A stretch of DNA of 64,000 nt from Streptacidiphilus jiangxiensis (GTDB lineage: Bacteria > Actinomycetota > Actinomycetes > Streptomycetales > Streptomycetaceae): assembly GCF_900109465.1 (NCBI RefSeq), contig NZ_FOAZ01000005.1, positions 142,473-206,472 of the forward strand. The letters run 5' to 3'. The notes below the pieces were generated by a model. It saw only the letters and a program-made list of their open reading frames with translations. It did not search any database and was not told the origin of the DNA. Positions 31,820 through 40,077 of the stretch are shown in pieces. Numbering within the stretch: position 1 is the stretch's first letter; every line of letters begins with the position of its first letter. The position numbers and the translations under genes are program-made.

Positions 31820-32823
31820 GACAGCCCGTCCTCGGCCGGCAGCGTCGGATAGGCGGGCGGCTGGTCCTCCGGAGCGGGAGGCGCCGGGGGAGTGGGCTGC
31901 GGCGGTGCGAACAACGCCTGCAACTGCTCCAGGGCCAGCCGACCGGTCTCCTCCAACTGGTAGCCCTCCAGATGGCGTTGCTCCAGCAGCTTGGTGACGA
32001 CGTCGAGCCGGTGCCGAAGGAGCGAGGACTCCTCGCCGCGCAGGGCCTCCACCACGACCCGCAGGTCCTCCGGATGCTGGGCGAGCTGGACCGCCCACTG
32101 CGCGGAGCCGCCACGGGCGAGGTGCCACTGGTAGAACTCGGCCTTCTGGGCCAGCAGCTGCTGCTCCTGGGTGGTGCGCAGCCGTTCCCTCTCGAAGGTC
32201 GGGGTGAGGGCGTCGGTGTCGTAGCGGATGCCGCGCAGCCGGGACTGCTGCTCGCGTGCGGCGGCGTCGAGGTCCAGCCGGACCACGACCGTCACCCGCA
32301 GGCCCTCGGCGGCGCCGAACTCGACGTCGGTGACGGCCTGCTGAACGGCGAGCTCGGCCGTCTCGCTGTGCTCGACCGAGTGGCGGCGGCTGGCGGCCCG
32401 CATCGTCTGCTGGATGCGGGGACCGATCAGCCTCGGCACGTCCCTGACGCCGCTGCGGACGACCTGCTCGGGGTCGAGGACCTGCCAGGTGACGTCGACG
32501 AGCGCGGTGAAGGTGAAGGCGTCGCCCTGGCTCGGCAGCGGCTCGGTCAGCTGCAGGTGGTGGATGCCGGTGTCGACCTCGTAGACGCCGCGGTAGTTGC
32601 GCGAAGCGGCCTCGGCCCGGCTGGGACGCAGCGGGGGACGGTAGGTGAACAGGCCGCCGTCGGGGGTGGTGAAGACCAGCGCCCGGTCGGCGTGCGCGGT
32701 CATCCCTCGGCCCGCCATCGGGTCGAAGCGGGAGATCTGGCGGACCGTCAGGACGGGGTCGGTGATCTGGCTGTCGCGGTTGGCGGCCTGGTCCCAGTCG
32801 GGGGCGCGCCGGAAGTCGGGCAT
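31807..32823 (-). CDS. Band-7/SPFH-like soluble protein
   Basis: A 338-residue protein without a signal peptide or transmembrane helix. The central part has the SPFH/prohibitin pattern: FTFTALVDVTWQVLDPEQVV followed by RIQQTMRAASRRHSVEHSE and AAEGLRVTVVVRLDLDAAA. A helical region (about 205-300) and a Pro-rich tail (PPQPTPPAPPAPEDQPP) follow. SPFH proteins form membrane-associated oligomers. It may scaffold the PycTM-like protein whose gene overlaps its 3' end by 13 bases. The ATG at 32823 has AGGAAGG upstream. Confidence 0.72.
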   Translation of the reverse strand: MPDFRRAPDWDQAANRDSQITDPVLTVRQISRFDPMAGRGMTAHADRALVFTTPDGGLFTYRPPLRPSRAEAASRNYRGVYEVDTGIHHLQLTEPLPSQGDAFTFTALVDVTWQVLDPEQVVRSGVRDVPRLIGPRIQQTMRAASRRHSVEHSETAELAVQQAVTDVEFGAAEGLRVTVVVRLDLDAAAREQQSRLRGIRYDTDALTPTFERERLRTTQEQQLLAQKAEFYQWHLARGGSAQWAVQLAQHPEDLRVVVEALRGEESSLLRHRLDVVTKLLEQRHLEGYQLEETGRLALEQLQALFAPPQPTPPAPPAPEDQPPAYPTLPAEDGLSWPG

Positions 32824-32875
32824 GGGTCCTTCCTCGGATGAGGCTCGGATGAGGTGGGATGAGGTGGGGGCCGGC

Positions 32876-35044
32876 TCAGCGCCGGGTGTCGGGCGGCACA
32901 GGCAGGGACAGCGCCCGGAGCAGGCGTTGGGCCACCGGCAGTGGATCGGTGCGCCCGGGGACGCGGAGCCGGCGCAGCAGGTGGCTGAGGCGTTGCTGCT
33001 CGGCCTCGGTGCCTGCGACGCCGCGTAGCAGCGCGGCCAGCGCGAGCTCCGCCTCGGGGTCGTGTGCGGAGCGGTGGATCCAGTCGCCGAGGGTGTCGCG
33101 GGCCGTGTCGCCCTGAGGGCGGACGGCGAGCGCCTGACGCCACAGGAAGACGAGTCGGGCCCGCTCCCCCGGCTCGGCGCCGGTGGCCGTGTCCTCGGCG
33201 AACCAGCGCAGCAGTGGCGGCCAGCCCGACCCCGTGCCGCGGCCCTCGTCGGCGGCTGCCGCGACGAGGAACGCGTCCAGGGACAGCGTCCGCAGGGGTC
33301 CCGCCTCCTGCTGCCACCAGGAGCCCAGCCGGTCCAGGGCGACCGAGCGGGTCGCCGGGCCGAGCAGGAGCAGCAGGGCACAGGACTCCGTCAGGGCCTC
33401 CCGTTCCGTCGCGGCGACGGCGGCATCGGGTCGGTCGGTGCCGGCGGCCGCCCGTGCCGCGATGTCGGCGAAGTCGTCCAGCGCGCCCACGACCGCCTCG
33501 TCCAACAGCAGTGGGTAGGCACGGACTGCCGACCAGCGCAGCCGGTGGTCCTCGCTGCGGCTCCACTCGTGCAGGATGCGCGGCACCGCGCCGCTGGCGT
33601 CGGTGCGCCGGATCAGCGCCAGTGCCGTGCCGGCCTGGAGCCGCAGGCGGAACCTGCGGTCGCGGGCCCACGGCAGCAGCAGCCGGTTCATCGCCCCGGC
33701 CAAGTCGGATTCGGCCAGCAGCGCCGCTGCGGCGGCGGCCCTGGTGCGCACCACCGGGTCGGTGGAGTTCGCGAGTACGGTCAGCCAGGCGGCGAGTGCC
33801 GTCCGCGAGGAGGGATGCCCGAGCCACGCCTCCCGCAACACGCTGGTGGCGGTCCGGCTGTCCCCGAAGCGGACCACCTGCTGGCGCACCAGGCCCCAGG
33901 CGCTCTCCACGTCCTCCTCGACCAGCGCGGCCCGGATGCCCTGGAGTCGCTGCTCGGGACGGTCCGCGAAGAGTCGGATCCGCGCCTCGCGCCGGGGGGC
34001 CTCGGTCTGCTGGAGGCGTCGGTGCAGGGTGTCGCCGTGTTCGACCGCGTAGGCATGGGCTGCGCCGTCGAAGACCGATGTGGCCAGCAGGAAGGCCTTG
34101 TCGGCGAGGGGGGTGGTGGTGTCCGAGAGCCAGGCGGCTGCCTGCGCGTCGACGGCGTCCTGGCCGAGCCGTCCCAGCTCGTCGCGGCTCAGCTCGCCGC
34201 GGCCGTGACGAGCCAGTCGCTCGGCGAAGGCTGCCACTTCGCGCGGCGACGGGACGGTCTTCAGCAGTGCCGTGGCCTCGTCCAGCTCCAGCAGCCCGGT
34301 GAGGTCGGCGGGGTGGTCGCCGAGGAGCCGGCGCAGATGGGTGCGGAGCAGGACGGCGGGCTCGGGCGGGGCCCAGGGCACCGGCCTGATCCCGGATTCC
34401 AGCGCGCGGTCGTCGACGGTGACAACCAGGTAGCCGTCGTCGCCGAGCAGCCGCTCGTGCGCCTTCAGCAGGTGCGCCTGGTGCAGCGGACGGCCGTGGC
34501 CGAGCGCGAGGTCGCACAGCACGTAGCCGCGGGCCGACTTGGCCTGGCTCATCAGTTCGGCCGGATCCACGTAGGGGTCGAGCAGCCGGATCCGGCGGAT
34601 GTCCAGCGCGTGCAGCAGCATCAGCGCGGCGGCGCGGCGTCCGGACCGGGGGCGGCCGCTCAGGATCAGCACCCGCTCGCGGCGCAGCCGCGTCAGTGCC
34701 TCGGCGAAGTTCTCGCCGGGCTGGAAGACGTCGGCGAGTGTGTCCAGTTCCTCTTCCGGCACCAGGCCCGAGCCGTGGACCGGCGCGCCCGTGCCGAACT
34801 GCGCGTTCTCGACCTTGATCCCGATGACCGAGTCGCCCCGGAAGGTGTTGCCGGAGACGGTGGTCTGGTCCCGTCCCGCCATCCCGCCGTGGAAGCGGGC
34901 GTCGTCGAAGCCGGGCGGCAGGTGCGAGAGCAGCTCCCGGGCCTGCGACCAGGAGCCCTGCGGCGTCTCCTCGGCGCCGTCGGTGTCGCCCGCCGCGGGG
35001 GAGCCGAGGTCCTGGAGCTCCGGATCGGCCGTCGCGGGGCTCAC
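32876..35044 (-). CDS. P-loop-like/HEAT-like repeat protein with N-terminal Gly-rich motif
   Basis: A 722-residue protein. The GTG start at 35044 overlaps the cyclase stop (GTGA). Residues 53-76 carry AGRDQTTVSGNTFRGD, nearly identical to the cyclase C-terminus. Next is a degenerate Walker-A-like loop, [18 protein letters not shown] (G130-G135, with R replacing K), and GYVLCDL as possible Walker B, suggesting a STAND- or AAA-like module with doubtful ATPase activity. From about 300 onward it is helical and Ala/Leu/Arg-rich with HEAT-like repeats (TDPVVRTRAAAAAALLAES, DRRFRLRLQAGTALALIRR). It is a likely sensor or scaffold coupled to the cyclase. No exact family recognised. Confidence 0.75.
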   Translation of the reverse strand: MSPATADPELQDLGSPAAGDTDGAEETPQGSWSQARELLSHLPPGFDDARFHGGMAGRDQTTVSGNTFRGDSVIGIKVENAQFGTGAPVHGSGLVPEEELDTLADVFQPGENFAEALTRLRRERVLILSGRPRSGRRAAALMLLHALDIRRIRLLDPYVDPAELMSQAKSARGYVLCDLALGHGRPLHQAHLLKAHERLLGDDGYLVVTVDDRALESGIRPVPWAPPEPAVLLRTHLRRLLGDHPADLTGLLELDEATALLKTVPSPREVAAFAERLARHGRGELSRDELGRLGQDAVDAQAAAWLSDTTTPLADKAFLLATSVFDGAAHAYAVEHGDTLHRRLQQTEAPRREARIRLFADRPEQRLQGIRAALVEEDVESAWGLVRQQVVRFGDSRTATSVLREAWLGHPSSRTALAAWLTVLANSTDPVVRTRAAAAAALLAESDLAGAMNRLLLPWARDRRFRLRLQAGTALALIRRTDASGAVPRILHEWSRSEDHRLRWSAVRAYPLLLDEAVVGALDDFADIAARAAAGTDRPDAAVAATEREALTESCALLLLLGPATRSVALDRLGSWWQQEAGPLRTLSLDAFLVAAAADEGRGTGSGWPPLLRWFAEDTATGAEPGERARLVFLWRQALAVRPQGDTARDTLGDWIHRSAHDPEAELALAALLRGVAGTEAEQQRLSHLLRRLRVPGRTDPLPVAQRLLRALSLPVPPDTRR

Positions 35045-35802
35045 GGGTGGCCGTCCGCGCGGCCGCCGAAGACCACGTCGCCGTGGACGGTGCTGCCGGA
35101 GACGGTGATCTGGTCCCGCCCTGCCACGCCTCCGTTGTACGTCGGCGCCGGACCGGTCGGCGCGGGACCGGTCCGGGCAGGGCCGGTCGCGGCGGTGGAC
35201 CGGTCGTCGGCGCGGCCCGTGGGCGCGACGCCGTGGACCCAGGCCGTCAGCTCGCCCTCCTTGCCCAGCACCGGGACCGGATGGAACTCCTCGGGCACCA
35301 GGCCCGGGTGGCCCTGCCGGACGACCCGCTGGTAGACCGAGTCCGAGACGCACAGGACGCAGTCCCCGGTGACGGCCTTCAGCGCCGTGCGGAGCTCGTC
35401 CGAGTTCAGCAGCCGGAAGGCCTGGTTGAGCTCCCGGCCGACGGCGCCGCCGATGGCGCCGGGGATCTCGTGGAGCGCGACCTCGCCCTCGGCGAGGACC
35501 ATGCGCAGCCGGACCTGGGCGCTGCTGGCGGCGAGCCGGTTGTATCCGGCGAGCGCGGCCGGGGTCTCCCGCAGCAGCGCCCGCAGCACCCGGGTGCGGG
35601 GGATCGCGGCGTCGACGAAGACCATCACGGAGTCGCCCCTGTCCTCCAGGCGGGCCTCGGTCTGTTCGACCTCGGCTGCGCGCAGGGTGTCCTGGACGAC
35701 GTCGTAGAGCACCCGGCGCATGAAGGCCTGCTGCACCTCGTCGTGGGTGCCGAACCTCTCGATGTCCAGCAGGAGGATGGTGCGGTTGACGGGATCGGGC
35801 AT
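35041..35802 (-). CDS. Class III nucleotidyl cyclase-like protein
   Basis: A 253-residue soluble protein. Residues 7-200 form a cyclase homology domain: RTILLLDIERFG (metal Asp13), EDRGDSVMVFVD (metal Asp57), and GRELNQAFRLL (Asn126 and Arg130, transition-state pair). The adenylate-type Lys and Asp specificity positions read Glu53 and Gly119, so cAMP is not the obvious product. A Pro/Thr/Gly linker ends in AGRDQITVSGSTVHGD (residues 227-242), a motif repeated in the next protein. The ATG at 35802 has GAGAGG upstream. It probably produces the second messenger of the operon. Confidence 0.8.
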   Translation of the reverse strand: MPDPVNRTILLLDIERFGTHDEVQQAFMRRVLYDVVQDTLRAAEVEQTEARLEDRGDSVMVFVDAAIPRTRVLRALLRETPAALAGYNRLAASSAQVRLRMVLAEGEVALHEIPGAIGGAVGRELNQAFRLLNSDELRTALKAVTGDCVLCVSDSVYQRVVRQGHPGLVPEEFHPVPVLGKEGELTAWVHGVAPTGRADDRSTAATGPARTGPAPTGPAPTYNGGVAGRDQITVSGSTVHGDVVFGGRADGHP

Positions 35803-35895
35803 GGCCGCCTCTCGGTCCGGTGTGTCGGCGGACAGCAGCGTCGCGCCTGCGGCTCCGGAGAAGGAGGGCAGCGGCCACACACGAACTGTGACGGA

Positions 35896-36615
35896 TTACC
35901 CAGAGTCGGTGCCGAGGGTCGCCCGGCGCAGCAGGTCGGGGCGGAGGATCACCAGTCGACGACGGTGGGTGAGCAGGACCCCGCGCTCCCGGTAGTCGCG
36001 CAGCAACCGGGTCACCGCCTCGCGGGAGGCGCCGACGGAGCCCGCCAGCTCCTGCTGGCTGAGCGGCACGGTCAGTTCGATGCCGCCCTCGACGGTGTGG
36101 CCGTGGGAACGGGTCAGCTCCAGCAGCAGGCCCGCGAGCCGCTCCTTGACGGTCAGCGCCGCGATCTCCAGCCGGCGACGGTCGCCGACGCGCATCCGGT
36201 CGGCGGCAAGGCTGAGCAGCTGCAGGGCGACGCGCGGGTGCCGTTCCAGGAAACCGGTGAACCGTTCCTGCTCGACGGCGACGGTGTGCACCTCCTCCAG
36301 CGCGGTCACCGTGGCCGAACGTGGACGGCCGCTCAGCGCCGCCGACTCGCCGACGATGTCGCCGGGACCGCGCAGGGCGAGCAGCGCCTCGTAGCCGTTG
36401 AGGGCCGAGGCGGTGACCTTCAGCCAGCCGCGGAGGATCAGCAGCACGTGGTGGGAGGGTTCCTCCTGCCGCAGTGCCACCGCGCGGGCCGTGAAGCGCA
36501 GTGGTCGGCCGAGTGCCAACAGGGTCTCGCGCTCGCCCTGCTCCAAGCGGGCCAGAAAGGGCACCCTGTCGTCCAGCGCCCGGTCCCAGCCCGACGCGCC
36601 CCAGCCCGTCCCCAC
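35896..36615 (-). CDS. Crp/Fnr-family cyclic-nucleotide-binding regulator
   Basis: A 239-residue protein. The N-terminal cNMP-binding barrel (about 15-125) has the phosphate-binding-cassette signature GESAALSGRPRSATVTA (Glu90 and Arg99, which contact ribose and phosphate in CRP). A dimerisation helix precedes the winged helix-turn-helix (about 180-215, LSQQELAGSVGASREAVTRLLRDY). It is the first gene of the leftward operon, 93 bases before the cyclase, so it may read the cyclase product and control the operon. Confidence 0.9.
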   Translation of the reverse strand: MGTGWGASGWDRALDDRVPFLARLEQGERETLLALGRPLRFTARAVALRQEEPSHHVLLILRGWLKVTASALNGYEALLALRGPGDIVGESAALSGRPRSATVTALEEVHTVAVEQERFTGFLERHPRVALQLLSLAADRMRVGDRRRLEIAALTVKERLAGLLLELTRSHGHTVEGGIELTVPLSQQELAGSVGASREAVTRLLRDYRERGVLLTHRRRLVILRPDLLRRATLGTDSG

Positions 36616-36724
36616 CCTGCACCTCCGGCTTGCGCGTCCGCCGGCGGAGCGGACGCAGGGCTTGAAGGTACTGGCTCAAGCACGCGGGTGGGAGGCATTC
36701 GAACGAGTTGAGATGATCTTGTGC

Positions 36725-37951
36725 TCAGCCCTCCAGGGCCGGCTCGTGGCCGTGGAGGCGCGCGCGGTCGGCGGCGGCCTGGCCCTGGGTCCAGCCGTCG
36801 AGGTCGGAGACGCGGATGGCGCGGCCCTTGCGGAGAGTGGGGAAGAGCGTGCTGGTGTGCGACTCGACCGCCTCCTTGCGGGCGGCCAGGACCGGGAGGA
36901 GGTCCGGGACGCCGGGCTCGGTCGTGGCCTCGTGCTGGGCGTGCGCGGTCGCGCGCGAGAGGCGCTCGCGGATCCGGCTGGCGTAGGCGACCAGGAAGGA
37001 CTGGCGGAACGCCTTGCTGCGGCCGCCCTGCTGCACCTTGCCGCTGTTCATCGCGGTGACGCCCTGCACCAGCAGCGAGGTGAACAGCAGCTCCACCGCG
37101 TCGAGGTCCGCGTCGAAGCCGACGACGGTGCAGAAGCCGTTCTGCTTGTCCCAGACGGACTGGGTGCGGTTCGCGGAGGCGACGGCGTCCAGCAGCAGGG
37201 CCTTCGCCGACTCGTACGGGTTGTCGATGCCGATCCGGACCGCACCCGGCAGGGTGCGGTCGCCGGAGCGTGCCGCGAGCAGCGCCTCGTCGATGCTGTG
37301 GCGGGCCATCAGCTCCTGGGCCTTGGCCGTGAAGGCCTCCGCCTCCTCGGCGTAGGTGGTCGCCTCGGCCTTGGCCAACAGGGCGCGGATGCGGGCCAAC
37401 TGCTTCGGTTCGCCCGCGACGGGCTCGGTGAGGGTCGCGGCCGAGCCCGGCGGCGGGCCCACGGGGGTCAGCGCCGGGGCGGTGCCCCACAGGCGCAGCA
37501 GTTCAAGGAGGTGGATCAACGCGGAGAAGCGGTCCAGCCGCAGCCGTGCCGAGGCGTGGTCGAGCCAGTCGGTGTCGTCCGCCCAGCCGGGACGCGCCGC
37601 GTCGAGCTCCTGCAACTGCTCGGTCCAGCGGCGGTCGAGGGCGGCGGGGGAGTAGCGCCGGGCCTCGGCCGCGATGAGGTCGACGGCCAGGGAGACGTGC
37701 GCGGGCCGCAACTGGCGACGGGTGAGCCGGGCCAGATCGGCCGGACGCCAGTGCCCGCGGGTCCACAGCACACCGAGCAACTCCTCGGCCCGGCGCAGCA
37801 GTTCACGGTCGATCCGGGCCTGCTCGGCGCTCTGCGCGGCCAGTCGGGAGGCCCAGTCCTCCACCGTGCGCTCGGCCTGCCGTGGCGGTGCGTACCGGGT
37901 CTCCTGCAGGGCCTGCGCGACCAGCTCGCGGGTGCCCGAATCCGTGCTCAT
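36725..37951 (-). CDS. DUF2786 domain protein
   Basis: A 408-residue soluble protein. The central segment IRALLAKAEATTYAEEAEAF followed by TAKAQELMARHSID matches DUF2786. It is followed by an alpha/beta region (NPYESAKALLLDAVASANR, CTVVGFDADLDAVELLFTSL) and an AFRQSFLVAYASRIRERL helix as in DUF7168-like C-terminal parts. Function unknown; relatives occur on actinobacterial mobile elements and phages. The start is ATG 37951; an in-frame start 42 bases upstream exists. It is separated by 109 bases from the Crp gene in the same direction. Confidence 0.82.
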   Translation of the reverse strand: MSTDSGTRELVAQALQETRYAPPRQAERTVEDWASRLAAQSAEQARIDRELLRRAEELLGVLWTRGHWRPADLARLTRRQLRPAHVSLAVDLIAAEARRYSPAALDRRWTEQLQELDAARPGWADDTDWLDHASARLRLDRFSALIHLLELLRLWGTAPALTPVGPPPGSAATLTEPVAGEPKQLARIRALLAKAEATTYAEEAEAFTAKAQELMARHSIDEALLAARSGDRTLPGAVRIGIDNPYESAKALLLDAVASANRTQSVWDKQNGFCTVVGFDADLDAVELLFTSLLVQGVTAMNSGKVQQGGRSKAFRQSFLVAYASRIRERLSRATAHAQHEATTEPGVPDLLPVLAARKEAVESHTSTLFPTLRKGRAIRVSDLDGWTQGQAAADRARLHGHEPALEG

Positions 37952-38115
37952 GCGCTCCAGTGTCTCAAGCCGCGCCCGGTCCACGAAGATCACGATTCAC
38001 GCACAGGGCACGTTCCATGCTGTTCGCACCCAACTCGCTCACGTGTCCGACACACCCTTGTGGCAAGCTGTCTCCCGCTCCAGGCACCCAGCGACCCACG
38101 AAGCGAGCACGCCCC

Positions 38116-39405
38116 ATGGCCGACCGCCCCGTGATAACCAAGACCCACCGCACCCTCATCGGCGCGGTGGCCGTCGGCGCGTTCATCATCGCCGGCATCG
38201 GTTTCGCAGGCTCCTACTCCGCTGTCCGCGAGCTCGCCACCCACAAGGGCTTCGGACTCTTCGCCTACGTGTTCCCGATCGGCGTCGACGTCGGCATCGC
38301 GGTGCTGCTCTCGCTCGACCTCGTGCTCACCTGGCTGCGCATCCCCTTCCCGCTGCTGCGTCAGGCCGCCTGGCTGCTGACCGTCGGGACCATCGTCTTC
38401 AACGCGGCCTCCTCGGTCGGCGACCCGTTGGCGATGGGGATGCACGCGATCATCCCGCTGCTCTTCATCGTGGTGGTCGAGGCGGCACGGCACGCGGTGG
38501 GGCGGATCGCGGACATCACCGCGGACCGCCACATGGAGTCGGTCCGGCTGTTCCGCTGGGTCCTCTCCCCGATGCCCACCTTCCTGCTCTGGCGCCGGAT
38601 GAAGCTGTGGGAGCTGCGCTCCTACGACGAGGTCATCCGTCTCGAGCAGACCCGCCTCGTCTACCGGACGCACCTGCGCTCCCAGTACGGCCGCGCCTGG
38701 CGCTACCGGGCCCCGGTCGAGCTGCTGCTGCCGCTCAAGCTGGCCCGCTACGGGGTCCCGCTGGACCTGGACGTGGTCCGCGACCACCGCGACTTCCAGA
38801 GCGAGGTCGCCCCGCTCGGCGCCCCCGCACTGGAGGCCCCGCACCCGCGCCCGGTGCCGGTCCAGCAGGCGCCGCAGCAGGCGCCGCAGCCGGTGCAGCA
38901 GGCCCCGCAGCCGGTCCAGCCGACGGCGCAGCGGCAGCCCGCCGCTTCACCCGTTCAGCCGCATCCACCGCAACAACCGGAGCAGCCGCAGCCGCCGGTG
39001 GATCCGCTGGTGGTCGACACCCTGACGACCATGGTCCGCAACCGCCACCGACGCCTGCTCAACGTCCCCGGTCGGACCCCGCAGCCGGAGGACGGGGAGG
39101 CCGAGGGCGCCCCGGGCGACCCGAACACCCGCGGCATCGGCTGGCTGCCGAACCAGCAGCCGCCGTACCCGCCGCCGGGCCCGGAGGCCTGGTTCGCGCC
39201 GCAGCGGGAGGACGGTCCGCCGCTCGACCTCTACTTCGAGGCGCTCAGCTCCTTCATGGACACCTACAACCAGGAGCCGGACCCGCAGCAGCTCAGCGAG
39301 TACCTGGCGAGCGAGTACGGCACCCAGGTGGCACCGGCGCTGTTGGACCGCCACTGGGAGGAGCTCCGCAAGCGCTACGCGGAGCGGGTGGAGACCTCCT
39401 CCTGA
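38116..39405 (+). CDS. DUF2637 membrane protein
   Basis: A 429-residue protein. The N-terminal DUF2637 domain (about 1-150) has four transmembrane helices (LIGAVAVGAFIIAGIGFAGS; FGLFAYVFPIGVDVGIAVLL; AWLLTVGTIVFNAASSVGD; MHAIIPLLFIVVVEAARHAV). A basic region FLLWRRMKLWELRSYDEVI follows, then a Gln/Pro-rich linker (about 245-290), and a soluble C-terminal helical domain (LSEYLASEYGTQVAPALLDRHWEEL). DUF2637 proteins are abundant in Streptomyces and in conjugative integrative elements; the function is unknown. It is divergent from the DUF2786 gene. Confidence 0.88.
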   Translation: MADRPVITKTHRTLIGAVAVGAFIIAGIGFAGSYSAVRELATHKGFGLFAYVFPIGVDVGIAVLLSLDLVLTWLRIPFPLLRQAAWLLTVGTIVFNAASSVGDPLAMGMHAIIPLLFIVVVEAARHAVGRIADITADRHMESVRLFRWVLSPMPTFLLWRRMKLWELRSYDEVIRLEQTRLVYRTHLRSQYGRAWRYRAPVELLLPLKLARYGVPLDLDVVRDHRDFQSEVAPLGAPALEAPHPRPVPVQQAPQQAPQPVQQAPQPVQPTAQRQPAASPVQPHPPQQPEQPQPPVDPLVVDTLTTMVRNRHRRLLNVPGRTPQPEDGEAEGAPGDPNTRGIGWLPNQQPPYPPPGPEAWFAPQREDGPPLDLYFEALSSFMDTYNQEPDPQQLSEYLASEYGTQVAPALLDRHWEELRKRYAERVETSS

Positions 39406-39466
39406 ACCATGCGCGATCTTCGCTCGTCTTGCACTATGAGGTGAGCAGGCGAGCGGGGAGGTCGCA

Positions 39467-40024
39467 GTGTCGATGATGCAGCCGGGTAGCCCTTGGCCCG
39501 TACCCCAGTCCGCGATGCGCGCGGCCCAGGCGGACCGCGAGCGGACCGTTGACGTGCTGAAGGCCGCCTTCGCCGAGGGGCGCCTGACCACGGACGAGTA
39601 CCACGACCGCAGCGAGCGGGCGCACTGCGCACAGACCTACGGTCAGTTGGCCGTGCTCGTGCAGGACCTGCCGGTGGGGCCGATGCCCACGCCGATGCTG
39701 CCGCCCCCACCGGCCCCGTTCGCTCCCTTCCCTCGCGTCGCGCCCGTTCCGCCGGCGCCGTACGCCTACGCGCCCCCCGCCTGGCCGCCGGTGCGGCGCC
39801 GGACCAACGGGCCCGCGATGGCCTCGCTGCTGCTGGGCCTGGGCCAGGTGGTGAGCCTCGGGGCGACCGGCCTGCCCGCGCTGATCTGCGGGCTCGTCGC
39901 GAAGAACCAGCTGAAGGTCCGGGACGAGGAGGGCGACGGCATGGCCACCGCCGGGATCATCCTCGGCAGTCTGGGCACGGCACTGTGGGGCCTGTTCTTC
40001 CTTCTGGCGGTCACCCGGGGCTAG
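39467..40024 (+). CDS. DUF1707/DUF4190-type membrane protein
   Basis: A 185-residue protein from GTG 39467. Residues about 15-67 match the DUF1707 SHOCT-like motif (MRAAQADRERTVDVLKAAFAEGRLTTDEYHDR). A Pro-rich linker is followed by a two-helix DUF4190-like membrane domain (MASLLLGLGQVVSLGATGLPALICGLVAKNQL; TAGIILGSLGTALWGLFFLLAV). Function unknown; widespread in Actinobacteria. Confidence 0.85.
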   Translation: MSMMQPGSPWPVPQSAMRAAQADRERTVDVLKAAFAEGRLTTDEYHDRSERAHCAQTYGQLAVLVQDLPVGPMPTPMLPPPPAPFAPFPRVAPVPPAPYAYAPPAWPPVRRRTNGPAMASLLLGLGQVVSLGATGLPALICGLVAKNQLKVRDEEGDGMATAGIILGSLGTALWGLFFLLAVTRG

Positions 40025-40048
40025 GCTGCCTGCCCACATCAGTTTGTT

Positions 40049-40077
40049 TTGACCGGGGCCCTTGCGCTAGGTACGCT
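40049..40077 (+). promoter_or_regulatory. rpsL operon promoter
   Basis: TTGACC, a 17-base spacer and TACGCT, close to the housekeeping-sigma consensus. It leaves a leader of about 200 bases before rpsL. Confidence 0.75.

Noticed and set aside
32876-36679. A single 1,267-codon protein spanning the P-loop-like gene, cyclase and Crp genes
   Set aside because: The upstream 545 codons are an Arg/Pro-rich shadow of the cyclase and Crp genes. The plausible start is the GTG overlapping the cyclase stop.
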